58,794 nucleotides of DNA, from NCBI RefSeq assembly GCF_900101395.1, contig NZ_FMZO01000025.1:1-58794 (forward strand). Reading direction: 5' to 3'. Under the pieces are notes generated by a model. That model had not been told where the DNA came from and ran no database searches. It worked only from the letters and a program-made list of their open reading frames with translations. Of this stretch, positions 45,901 through 53,868 are shown in pieces. The DNA is from Niabella drilacis. Lineage in GTDB: Bacteria > Bacteroidota > Bacteroidia > Chitinophagales > Chitinophagaceae. The stretch's first letter is position 1; each line of letters begins with the position of its first letter. Made by a program: the position numbers and the translations under genes.

Positions 45901-48845
45901 AGCGGGGGAAAGTTTACAACATTTGTTCCGGAACCGTTTTCCTTTCATTACTGATCTTTTTGGTTGTATTACCGGCCGCTTCCCAGAACCTCAGGATGGT
46001 CAAAATGTTCACAGTAAATGAAGGGCTGGCAAGCAACCTGGTTTATTCCTGCATGGAAGACAGCCGGGGCTTTTTGTGGGTAGGTACCGATAACGGTGTA
46101 TGCCGGTTTGACGGTAAATATTTTAAACGCTATGCACAGCCGGAGGGGGTACCGGACAATGATGTACTGGAAGTGATCAGGGAAAATGACGGCACCATCT
46201 GGATCAATACCTTCAAACAGGGGCCCTGCTATTATGATGAGGCTGCCGACCGCTTTGTTAACCCGCTGAAGGATGCGGGGATCCCAAAGGATATTATAAA
46301 GCTGGTATTATGGGGCAAGCGGCTTGATGAAGGTGGTGTTGTTTTTTTTAATACGGCAGGGGAGCTTGTTTTTAAGAACCGGAAGCTGGTGCCTTCGGCC
46401 GCTAAAGTTGCCAACCGGTTTTATGAAGGGAGCGAGCCTTACTGGTTATACACCGGTAAAACGGAACGATCTGCCAAAGAAGAGGTATATGTATATCTGA
46501 AGAGCCGGAACCGGGTAGATAGCCTTTCCCTGTTTGTAAATAAAGAAAAAAAATCAGTATATGAGATCTCCGGTGTGCTGAAGAATAAATTATACCTGCT
46601 CCAGAATACCGGAAAGATCTATATCGTACAAAAAAAAGAAGGAAGGGACCCGTTCCGGGTAGTAACGCAGCAAATTGATGAGAACCCGATCCTGATCCGT
46701 AAAAACGGCAATGATGTCAATATTTCAACCGTTAAGGGGTCCATTTATGTTTTTGATTTTGTAACGGACACCTTAAGGTACAGGATCTCCGGCAGTTTTT
46801 TTGCTAACTCCACCTTCCGGGATAGTGAGGGCAATGTTTGGGTGGCCACTGTGGATAAGGGGCTGATCCTTTTCCGGAAAAGCAGCTTCAACATGTTCAG
46901 GCCCTTTGGAGACCCGCCAACCAGGAATAACTTCAGGTCGGTTTTTGTGGATCAGAACGGAACACTCTTTGGAGGGAATAACTATGGAGAGATCGTGGAA
47001 CGAACACCCGGTAACCGGCTGCGGTTTCACAATATCAGCGAAACCGGCAGCGGGGGAAGGGTACTGGGAATGCTCGTTTCCCAGAATAAATTCTTTGTCA
47101 TGTCCGAGGGAGGAGGGATCATTGATTTTAAACGGCGGATCCTGCTCGAAAACTCGGAACCGCTCCGGCAGCTGAAGCGGGGCATGGTTTACAATGATAG
47201 CGTCCTCATCGTTACCGGCGTGGACCCCCGGGGAGGCCTGTACAAGGTTAATACGATAACCGAGAGGGCCCGGCGGTTAAAGATCCCCTGGCTGCGGATC
47301 ACCACGCTTGTAGCCCAGGGCAGGTATATTTACCTGGGCACCACGGAAGGACTGTTCCGGTACGATTATGAAACGGGTGCATTGTCAGAAACAGGCAGCA
47401 GCACCCCGCTGAAAGGATCCCGGATCCTGTCTACCGCAGTGTCTCCCGATGGGTTGCTATGGGTTTCCACCATCAATAACGGCGTTTTTGTTTTGAAGAA
47501 CAACACGGTTGTATACCAGGTTTCTGATCCGGGGTTTCTGAATTTTTCTGTGATGAAGCTCCAGGAAACGGACCGGCCGGGCGCTTTATGGGCTACTACC
47601 CGGAGGGGCGCAGCTTATATCAGCTACAGTATCAGGGGCGGCAAGTTCAGTTATACGATCACCAACTTAAACCATGAGGAAGGCGTTTCCAATAATGTGA
47701 TCAGCGATATCTTTTACCGGAAGGATTCCATATACCTGGCTGCAGAGAGCGGCATTGCCGTGATACCGTCCAATATGACGGTTCCGCGCTTTGATATCAA
47801 AACCTATCTCACAGATATAAAAGTAAATCAAAAGCCCCTTCGGGTGGATTCTTCCTATGACCTGCCCAGCGGCGACCGGGCGCTTACCCTTACGTTTTCC
47901 GGTGCCAATATCTCGGGCTATTTTGATCATTTTATTTATTCGCTCAATGAAGATTCTTCTACGTCGGAGATCGTGGGAAATACGCTGAACCTTCAGCTGG
48001 AGCCGGGCCGCCATGTTTTGAAAGTGAGGGCGGTAAATGTTAATGGACTGGTCAGCCGGCATGTGCTGGTTTTACGTTTTAATCTCCGGGGCCCCTTTTA
48101 CCGCAGTGCCTGGTTTGTATTTATAGTGGCCTCATTAGCTACAGGGCTCTCTTTTTTGGGACTGAACCGGTTGAAAACGATAAGGCAGAAAAGAAAACAG
48201 GCGCAAAGAAACAGGATTGAAACGGAAAGGAACCGGATCACGGAAGACCTGCATGATGATATTGGCTCTACGCTCAGCAGTTTGAAGGTATACAGCGACG
48301 TGGCCTCCAGCCTGATGGAACGGGATGTTTCAAAAACCAAATACCTGTTGGAGCAGATCTCCGTTAACTCTTCAAAGATCCTGGAGGATATCGGGGATAT
48401 TATCTGGAGCATGCGGACCGACAAGCAAAACATGCTTACGGTGGATAGCCGTATAAAGAACTTTGTTTCTGAAATGCTGGGAAGCAGGGAGATCGATTAT
48501 CATATCCAGATAGCGCCGGGGATCAACGATATGGTGCAGCATATGACGGCCCGGAAGAACGTGGTACTGATCGTTAAAGAAGCGGTCAATAATATCGTAA
48601 AGTACAGCCAGGCAAGCCATGTGTCGATCCATATTTACAAAAAAGAGGAGATGCTCCGGATCGAAATTGTTGATAATGGGATCGGTTTTTACGAGGATGC
48701 AAAGCCAACAGGGAACGGGTTGCGGAATATGAAAAAACGGACAGAGGAGCTGGGTGGCGTTTTCCAGATTGCTGGTTTCCCCGGAAAAGGGACCAAAATC
48801 AACGCCGCTATCCCTGTCACGAATATTAGTGACAAAGGCGTATAA
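45897..48845 (+). CDS. Two-component sensor histidine kinase with beta-propeller sensor
   Basis: 982 residues from ATG 45897 (MKRGKVYNICSG; a GTG 9 bp upstream is an alternative). Signal peptide, then periplasmic two-component-propeller repeats (for example SCMEDSRGFLWVGTDNGVCRFD, FRDSEGNVWVATVDKGL, SPDGLLWVSTINNGVFVL), a Y_Y_Y-like domain (LTFSGANISGYFDHFIYSLN), one membrane helix (SAWFVFIVASLATGLSFLGL), then HisKA_3 with phospho-His about 786 in ITEDLHDDIGSTLSS, and HATPase_c (EAVNNIVKYSQ; NGLRNMKKRTEELGG). No fused response regulator; the partner follows 26 bp downstream. Confidence 0.93.
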   Translation: MKRGKVYNICSGTVFLSLLIFLVVLPAASQNLRMVKMFTVNEGLASNLVYSCMEDSRGFLWVGTDNGVCRFDGKYFKRYAQPEGVPDNDVLEVIRENDGTIWINTFKQGPCYYDEAADRFVNPLKDAGIPKDIIKLVLWGKRLDEGGVVFFNTAGELVFKNRKLVPSAAKVANRFYEGSEPYWLYTGKTERSAKEEVYVYLKSRNRVDSLSLFVNKEKKSVYEISGVLKNKLYLLQNTGKIYIVQKKEGRDPFRVVTQQIDENPILIRKNGNDVNISTVKGSIYVFDFVTDTLRYRISGSFFANSTFRDSEGNVWVATVDKGLILFRKSSFNMFRPFGDPPTRNNFRSVFVDQNGTLFGGNNYGEIVERTPGNRLRFHNISETGSGGRVLGMLVSQNKFFVMSEGGGIIDFKRRILLENSEPLRQLKRGMVYNDSVLIVTGVDPRGGLYKVNTITERARRLKIPWLRITTLVAQGRYIYLGTTEGLFRYDYETGALSETGSSTPLKGSRILSTAVSPDGLLWVSTINNGVFVLKNNTVVYQVSDPGFLNFSVMKLQETDRPGALWATTRRGAAYISYSIRGGKFSYTITNLNHEEGVSNNVISDIFYRKDSIYLAAESGIAVIPSNMTVPRFDIKTYLTDIKVNQKPLRVDSSYDLPSGDRALTLTFSGANISGYFDHFIYSLNEDSSTSEIVGNTLNLQLEPGRHVLKVRAVNVNGLVSRHVLVLRFNLRGPFYRSAWFVFIVASLATGLSFLGLNRLKTIRQKRKQAQRNRIETERNRITEDLHDDIGSTLSSLKVYSDVASSLMERDVSKTKYLLEQISVNSSKILEDIGDIIWSMRTDKQNMLTVDSRIKNFVSEMLGSREIDYHIQIAPGINDMVQHMTARKNVVLIVKEAVNNIVKYSQASHVSIHIYKKEEMLRIEIVDNGIGFYEDAKPTGNGLRNMKKRTEELGGVFQIAGFPGKGTKINAAIPVTNISDKGV

Positions 48846-48855
48846 CGAACTGTTT

Positions 48856-48863
48856 TATCTTTG
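48856..48863 (+). promoter_or_regulatory. -7 promoter element before the response regulator
   Basis: TATCTTTG, perfect match, in the 26-bp gap after the kinase stop and 8 nt before ATG 48872. It could give a separate short transcript for the regulator. Confidence 0.4.
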
Positions 48864-48871
48864 CTTCAGCA

Positions 48872-49492
48872 ATGCCAATCAGGGTTTTTATATATGATGA
48901 TAATATCGCCAGGAGAGATAGTCTAAAGAACCTGATCCAACTGACAGACGACCTTGAGTATGTTGGTGAGGCAGAGAATTGTAAAGATGCCGTTGCAGAC
49001 ATGGAGACCACCCTGCCTGATGTTGTACTGATGGATATCAATATGCCGGAAGTGAACGGACTAGAAGGCTTAAAAACGATCAAAACTACACGTCCTGAGA
49101 TCAAAGTGCTGATGCAAACGGTCTTTGACGACAGTGAGAAGATCTTTACCAGTATCCGTAGCGGCGCCAGCGGATACGTATTGAAAAACGACTCTTCCCA
49201 AAAACTGCTGCAGGCCATTCATGATGTTCATGAAGGAGGCGCTGTTATGAACCCCGGCATTGCATTAAAAGTGCTGGATTATTTTAAACCGCCGGCAGTT
49301 GCCTCGTCGTTGAGCGAGCGCGAAGCCGAGGTGTTACAATTGCTGGCGGATGGACTGAGTTACAAGATGATTGCCGAGAAGTTGCAAATCACGCTTAACA
49401 CAGTGGGCACCTATACGAAAAGAATTTACGAAAAACTGCATGTTGCTTCTTTAGGGGAGGCGATATCGTTTTATTATAAACATCTTAAATGA
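48872..49492 (+). CDS. NarL/LuxR-family response regulator
   Basis: 206 residues. Receiver domain with acidic pocket in FIYDDN, phospho-acceptor Asp55 in VVLMDINMPEVNG, and the conserved Lys in GYVLKNDSS. The C-terminal LuxR-type HTH is LSEREAEVLQLLADGLSYKMIAEKLQITLNTVGTYTKRIYEKLHV. Cognate of the upstream kinase by position. Targets unknown. Confidence 0.95.
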   Translation: MPIRVFIYDDNIARRDSLKNLIQLTDDLEYVGEAENCKDAVADMETTLPDVVLMDINMPEVNGLEGLKTIKTTRPEIKVLMQTVFDDSEKIFTSIRSGASGYVLKNDSSQKLLQAIHDVHEGGAVMNPGIALKVLDYFKPPAVASSLSEREAEVLQLLADGLSYKMIAEKLQITLNTVGTYTKRIYEKLHVASLGEAISFYYKHLK

Positions 49493-49539
49493 GAGTAACC
49501 GGGATGAAAAATACCCTTTTTTATTTTTTACTGCACCAG

Positions 49540-49564
49540 GGCCATCTTAAATGGCCTTTTTTTT
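49540..49564 (+). terminator. Rho-independent terminator of the response regulator
   Basis: GGCCAT (49540-49545), loop CTTAA, ATGGCC (49551-49556), then eight T residues. Confidence 0.85.
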
Positions 49565-49688
49565 ATCCTGTAAAAGCAGCGTAAATCCCGGGGCCGGATG
49601 ATGTATTTGACAGGGAGTAATCCATGCATGTGGGAGCAGGTCCGCCCGCAGAACTGTAAGATCCCGCGGCGTCTGTTGCACCCCGTCG

Positions 49689-50594
49689 CTACCTGAGCTG
49701 GATCTTCCCAAACTCGCTCCTGATGGAGATCTTACGATCGGTCCTGGATGAAGGCGCGGTATATTTCATTTCGGTTAACCGGCCTCCGTCCTTATCGGTC
49801 AGTTTAAGGTCGCTGTTGTTCATGACCTTCCCGAAATTGGTTATAATATCGATATTGGCGTCGAAGGGTTTGGGAAAAGAGATCGTCAGGTCAGAATATT
49901 TGGTCTCAATTTTTACATTCCTGATCGCCGGGGTAAAACTGATCGAGGGTTTGGTACAAAACTGGAAGTTTCCATCAAAATTGCCCGAGAGTTTTCCGAT
50001 CTCCACCTTTGAAAATTTTACGTGCACCTTGGTGTTCTCCAGTTCCCGGGCGATCAGCTTCCCGAAATCGACAGATAGCCGCTCGGTGTTGGCCAGGGTA
50101 CCGGTAGTCAGGTCTCCGTATGACTGGGACAGCTCGGTGGCACCCGAACGGTCAGGTATCGTTGTGTTGCCAAAGGAGTTGGTTACTCTCAGGTTGGCGG
50201 TGGATGGCAGGGTCACCACATAGTTGATCTGCATGGATGAGCTTTTGCCGCGGCCGGTATTGTTCCGGGACCGGATTTTAGTTTCAAATGAAACATCTGT
50301 GCCACTGCTTTCCTCAATATGAATACCATCAAGGATAGCGGAAGCTGCCTCGTCGCTGTTGGCTTTAACCGTGATGGTTACTTCTACCTTGACTTCGTTT
50401 TTGTTCCAGTTGACTACGGTTACGTTCCCAAAAGAATTTTTGATAGAAACCCGGGAGCGATCCGTTAGGGGGTACGACCGGGAGATCGTTTTCCTTTTTT
50501 CGGCATTCCATTCATCGCTATCGTTATAGGCCCTGGCGTTGGAAACCGCCAGCAGTAACAGGAGCAGGCTAAATATTTTTATATGATGCTTCAT
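49689..50594 (-). CDS. DUF4097-like secreted protein, third gene of a sigma-factor operon
   Basis: 301 residues with a signal peptide (MKHHIKIFSLLLLLLAVSNARA). The rest is beta-solenoid-like, with repeated units of the kind NSFGNVTVVNWNKNEVKVEV, TNSFGNTTIPDRS, VDFGKLIARELENTKVHVKFS and SEFGKIQLR: the DUF4097 (adhesin-like) pattern. Periplasmic or surface location, function unknown. Its start overlaps the anti-sigma gene by 26 bp. Confidence 0.85.
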   Translation of the reverse strand: MKHHIKIFSLLLLLLAVSNARAYNDSDEWNAEKRKTISRSYPLTDRSRVSIKNSFGNVTVVNWNKNEVKVEVTITVKANSDEAASAILDGIHIEESSGTDVSFETKIRSRNNTGRGKSSSMQINYVVTLPSTANLRVTNSFGNTTIPDRSGATELSQSYGDLTTGTLANTERLSVDFGKLIARELENTKVHVKFSKVEIGKLSGNFDGNFQFCTKPSISFTPAIRNVKIETKYSDLTISFPKPFDANIDIITNFGKVMNNSDLKLTDKDGGRLTEMKYTAPSSRTDRKISIRSEFGKIQLR

Positions 50595-51294
50595 TTTTTT
50601 GTTGTTTAAGTTTCTTGGTGATCTCCAGTTGCTTATTCAGGAGTTCGGTTTGCAACTTCAGGTTCTCGATCATGGCGGTTAAAAGCTGCTCGCTGTTCAA
50701 ACCCTCATCATATTTGTGTTTCAGGGTAGTATACGAGCGGTCGAGGGTGGTAAGATCTTCAGAAAACTGTTCAAACAACTCCGGGTAATTGTTTTTTAGT
50801 GTTGCGATTTCCTTTTGCTTGATCTCGATCAGGCGGGTATAATGAAATAATTCCTCTTTAACCTCATTTCCTGTTTGCAGATCCCTGGCGTGCGGGTCCT
50901 CTTTTTTGGGATCATTGCCGGATGAGGGGCGATGTGTTTCATCATATGCCATAACCGGGCTATTGGTTGTATGCTCATTGCTATCTGTTCCTGCAGGCAT
51001 ATGGGCCGGTTCGCTCTTCTGAATTGCGAGGCCCGGGCCACCGGAAGCGGGAGCGTCCGGCTTCCAGTAAGGTTTGCTTAAAACACCGGCGGTGATCAGG
51101 ATCATAGCAGCTGCAGTCCATTTCCACCAGTTGATTTTAACCACTTTGGCCACCGCGGGTTCCACGGACCGGACCGGTTCCGGGTCAGGTTTCTGTATTT
51201 TTTTTTCCAGACGCTTCCAGAGGGCCGCAGAGGGCTCCTGGTCGTCAAAGGCGGCTTTATTCTTTTTTATAAAATCCTCCAATCGATTACCCAT
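50569..51294 (-). CDS. Probable anti-sigma factor with one membrane helix
   Basis: 241 residues. Cytoplasmic N-terminus (MGNRLEDFIKKNKAAFDDQEPSAALWKRLEKKI), one helix near residues 56-73 (WWKWTAAAMILITAGVL), a disordered Pro/His-rich stretch, and a C-terminal coiled coil (LIEIKQKEIATLKNNYPELFEQF ... LLNKQLEITKKLKQQ). The place directly after an ECF sigma gene (8-bp overlap) and the topology are those of Bacteroidota anti-sigma factors without the zinc motif. Function inferred. Confidence 0.75.
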   Translation of the reverse strand: MGNRLEDFIKKNKAAFDDQEPSAALWKRLEKKIQKPDPEPVRSVEPAVAKVVKINWWKWTAAAMILITAGVLSKPYWKPDAPASGGPGLAIQKSEPAHMPAGTDSNEHTTNSPVMAYDETHRPSSGNDPKKEDPHARDLQTGNEVKEELFHYTRLIEIKQKEIATLKNNYPELFEQFSEDLTTLDRSYTTLKHKYDEGLNSEQLLTAMIENLKLQTELLNKQLEITKKLKQQKNEASYKNI

Positions 51295-51844
51295 GATCTT
51301 TCGAATTTAATATGTCCAGCACTTTTTTCTTTGCACGGTGATAGATGGTCCGGACATTGTTATGCGAAATATTCAGGAGTGAAGCAATTTCATCCTGCTT
51401 CAGCTCATCAATAACAAACAAATTAAAAATGACCCGGTAGTTCTCCGGTAGCTCCCTGATGGCTGCTTTTACCCGCTGCAGATCAAATTCAAACTGGTCC
51501 TCGGGAGTCTCTTCGGGTGCATCCGCCGCTGCATCCGAAAGGTCAATATCGGCCCAGGTGATCTTTCGTTTCCGGAGCAGGCTGATGGACTTATTGATAA
51601 CAATTCTTCGTAGCCATGCCTCAAATGAACTTTTGTAGGTAAAGGACTCCAGGTTGTTAAAGGCATCAATAAACGCTTCCTGTACCATGTCTTCCGCATC
51701 AGCAATGTTGTTCAGGACGCGCATGCTGCTGTTCAGCATGGGTTTGGCGTACCGCTCATAGACACTGAAATAGGCGCTGTTGTCTCCCTTTTTGCAAAGT
51801 TCAACCTGCTCATCTCTCGCTATTTCTATGGTCTGGTCCAACAA
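51287..51844 (-). CDS. ECF-type RNA polymerase sigma factor
   Basis: 185 residues with sigma-70 region 2 (RVLNNIADAEDMVQEAFIDAFNNL ... FEAWLRRIVINKSISLLRKRK) and region 4 (LPENYRVIFNLFVIDELKQDEIASLLNISHNNVRTIYHRAKKKV). Regulates extracytoplasmic functions, controlled by the following anti-sigma protein. The apparent start is TTG at 51842-51844, because no ATG precedes the conserved region in frame; the exact start is uncertain. First gene of a three-gene operon with overlaps of 8 and 26 bp. Confidence 0.93.
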   Translation of the reverse strand: MLDQTIEIARDEQVELCKKGDNSAYFSVYERYAKPMLNSSMRVLNNIADAEDMVQEAFIDAFNNLESFTYKSSFEAWLRRIVINKSISLLRKRKITWADIDLSDAAADAPEETPEDQFEFDLQRVKAAIRELPENYRVIFNLFVIDELKQDEIASLLNISHNNVRTIYHRAKKKVLDILNSKDHG

Positions 51845-52052
51845 AGTAATTTACCCTTTACCTAATAATAGCAAAAAGTTTTAAAATGTTACACGTCGGG
51901 TGTGCTATTTTTTTAGACAAATAGCAATATGCTGATATACAGTAAGATACCGTTCTCCTGGAGCAGCAGTTGCCGGGCGCCGGTAACAGGAGCGGCTCCT
52001 TTCCTCAAGCGGGATGCGTTGTGCCGGTCGCAGCAGATCTGCTCCATTGATC

Positions 52053-52060
52053 TATCTTTG
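52053..52060 (+). promoter_or_regulatory. -7 promoter element 6 nt before the second histidine kinase
   Basis: TATCTTTG followed by TTTCAT and ATG 52067; decides the start codon of the kinase and suggests a leaderless mRNA. Confidence 0.55.
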
Positions 52061-52066
52061 TTTCAT

Positions 52067-53404
52067 ATGACCAAGAGAATGAAGCCGCTGTTGCTAAAGT
52101 ATGTAAACAAGGTTTGGAACAGTATCGTCAACGTTGGAATACAGCCCGCTATGCCCTATGTTGAGTCGAGGCGCACCAAACTGTTGAATTTGTTGGCGCT
52201 GCCCAGTATCCCTTTTATGTTTTTTTATACCGTGGTCAATTTTGTACAGGGACGTTATATGTTGGCGGGGCTTAACCTGGCAAGTACCCTTTCTGCCCTG
52301 ATGGTGTTTGCTATGCACAGGCGGCGCATGTACCTGGGGGCGCGACTGGTGTTGATCGGCGTCAACCTGCTGATTTATACTTTTACGGGATTGTATTTTC
52401 ATAACGGCGCGCAGTATTTCCTGCTCAATATTCTTATCATAGTCATTTTAGTCAATGATAACCGCAGGGTGGTGATCGGGCTAAGCCTGTTTATTATTAT
52501 TGCGCACCTGCTGATCCTCTTTTTTCCCCAGCCTCCTGTTTTCGGACTGCCGGTACCGGAGGAGCGCATCTGGAGCAATGTGGCCACAGCCTTACTTTTT
52601 GTTGTGCTGGCCCTGCTCTTTTTTAAATCCATACAATCAGATTACGAGCGTGAAATTGAAGGACAGCGGCAGGCGTTAACAATTATGAACCGGGATAAGG
52701 AGCGGTTGTTTTCGATTGTGGCTCATGATATCCGCAGCCCGGTTGCAACGCTGGATGGTCTGCTGGAACAGTTCCGGAACGGGTTGCTCAGTAAAGAAGA
52801 AATGGGGGCTGCCACTGCGGTGCTTCACGACCGGGTATCGCGGCTGAGCAACACGCTGGATAATTTGCTGCGCTGGAGTGCCCGTGGAATGCAGGGGATA
52901 CAAATGACCCCCACCCATTTCCTGCTGGCGCCGCTGCTGGCGGAATTGGAGCTTTTTTTTGAACCTGTTGTGCAGCAGAAAAAGATCCCGGTAAGCATCA
53001 GCGTGCCATCCGGCGTGGCTTTGTATGCAGACCGGGACCAGATCTCCGTGGTGTTCCGGAACCTGTTCAGCAATGCCATTAAGTTCAGTTTTCCCGGCGG
53101 GCAAATCGAAATAGCGGCGGCAGTTCAGGAAGGGCAGGTGGTTATTACCATTACAGACTATGGCATCGGAATGGATGCGGAGCTGCTGGAGCGAATGTTC
53201 AGCGGCCCGCAGGACCCCGCTTATGGCACCATCGGGGAGCGGGGCGCCGGCGTTGGATTATTGCTTTGCAGTGAGTTTGTCCGTCAGAATAAGGGAACAA
53301 TCAATGTGGAAAGTGCCCCGGGCAAGGGATCCCGCTTTAGTATCGGGCTGCCAAAAGGAGTTGCTGCTCCGCACGGTGCAATATCCACAGGCGCTGAAAC
53401 ATGA
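52067..53404 (+). CDS. Membrane-bound sensor histidine kinase
   Basis: 445 residues. Six hydrophobic helices in the first 190 residues (IPFMFFYTVVNFV, LNLASTLSALMVFAMH, LVLIGVNLLIYTFTG, LLNILIIVILV, GLSLFIIIAHLLILFF, ATALLFVVLALLFF), then HisKA with phospho-His220 in FSIVAHDIRSPVATLDGL, then HATPase_c (N-box FRNLFSNAIKFS, G1 DYGIGMD, G2 GAGVGLLLC). No periplasmic sensing domain; probably senses through the membrane helices. No response regulator is adjacent, so it is an orphan. ATG 52067 is preferred over the frame start at 51929 because of the promoter box. Confidence 0.92.
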   Translation: MTKRMKPLLLKYVNKVWNSIVNVGIQPAMPYVESRRTKLLNLLALPSIPFMFFYTVVNFVQGRYMLAGLNLASTLSALMVFAMHRRRMYLGARLVLIGVNLLIYTFTGLYFHNGAQYFLLNILIIVILVNDNRRVVIGLSLFIIIAHLLILFFPQPPVFGLPVPEERIWSNVATALLFVVLALLFFKSIQSDYEREIEGQRQALTIMNRDKERLFSIVAHDIRSPVATLDGLLEQFRNGLLSKEEMGAATAVLHDRVSRLSNTLDNLLRWSARGMQGIQMTPTHFLLAPLLAELELFFEPVVQQKKIPVSISVPSGVALYADRDQISVVFRNLFSNAIKFSFPGGQIEIAAAVQEGQVVITITDYGIGMDAELLERMFSGPQDPAYGTIGERGAGVGLLLCSEFVRQNKGTINVESAPGKGSRFSIGLPKGVAAPHGAISTGAET

Positions 53405-53413
53405 AGAAAAACC

Positions 53414-53635
53414 TTAAAGATAGTACCAGGGGTTTCTTTTAGAAGAATGGATATAATTTTTCACGTTCTTGAAAAAGGCCAGGATCATGTAGATAAGGAT
53501 GGGTGAGCCCATCGTTAAAACCGAAGTATAAATAAAATATTGCCGGATACGGCTGGGGGAAATATTCATCCGGTTCCCGATGGAAGAACAAACGCCGAAA
53601 GCGTTCCATTCAACAAAGCTTTTAAGACGGTTCAT
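53414..53635 (-). CDS. Short PspC-domain membrane protein
   Basis: 73 residues from ATG 53635 (MNRLKSFVEWNAFGVCSSIGNRMNI). The PspC pattern is GVCSSIGNRMNISPSRIRQYFIYTSVL followed by a hydrophobic helix (PILIYMILAFFKNV). PspC proteins sit in the inner membrane and in some bacteria respond to envelope stress. Convergent with the histidine kinase, 9 bp between stops. Confidence 0.85.
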   Translation of the reverse strand: MNRLKSFVEWNAFGVCSSIGNRMNISPSRIRQYFIYTSVLTMGSPILIYMILAFFKNVKNYIHSSKRNPWYYL

Positions 53636-53868
53636 AGTTAGTGTGCTCAATCAATATTGCACTGCGAAATTATTTAATATTTCTTAACCTGCAATAATAA
53701 ATTGTTAACTGCTGATTTTCAGGCAAAATAAAGGGAAATAGGATATTTTCGCTATGTAGAAATCTGGAGTGGCTAAGGAACAGCAGGAAATTCCGGCCTG
53801 CTGGATAAACTGTTTATATAAGCGACCCGCAAAAGTATTGGCTGCAAAATAAGCCCGGATAAAGTCAG
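53636..53868. other. Intergenic region with a 7-bp inverted repeat
   Basis: 233 bp between divergent genes. CAGCAGG (53781-53787) and CCTGCTG (53797-53803) form a perfect inverted repeat without a T run, 65 bp before the glycosyltransferase-like gene; possible operator. Nothing else was recognised. Confidence 0.3.
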
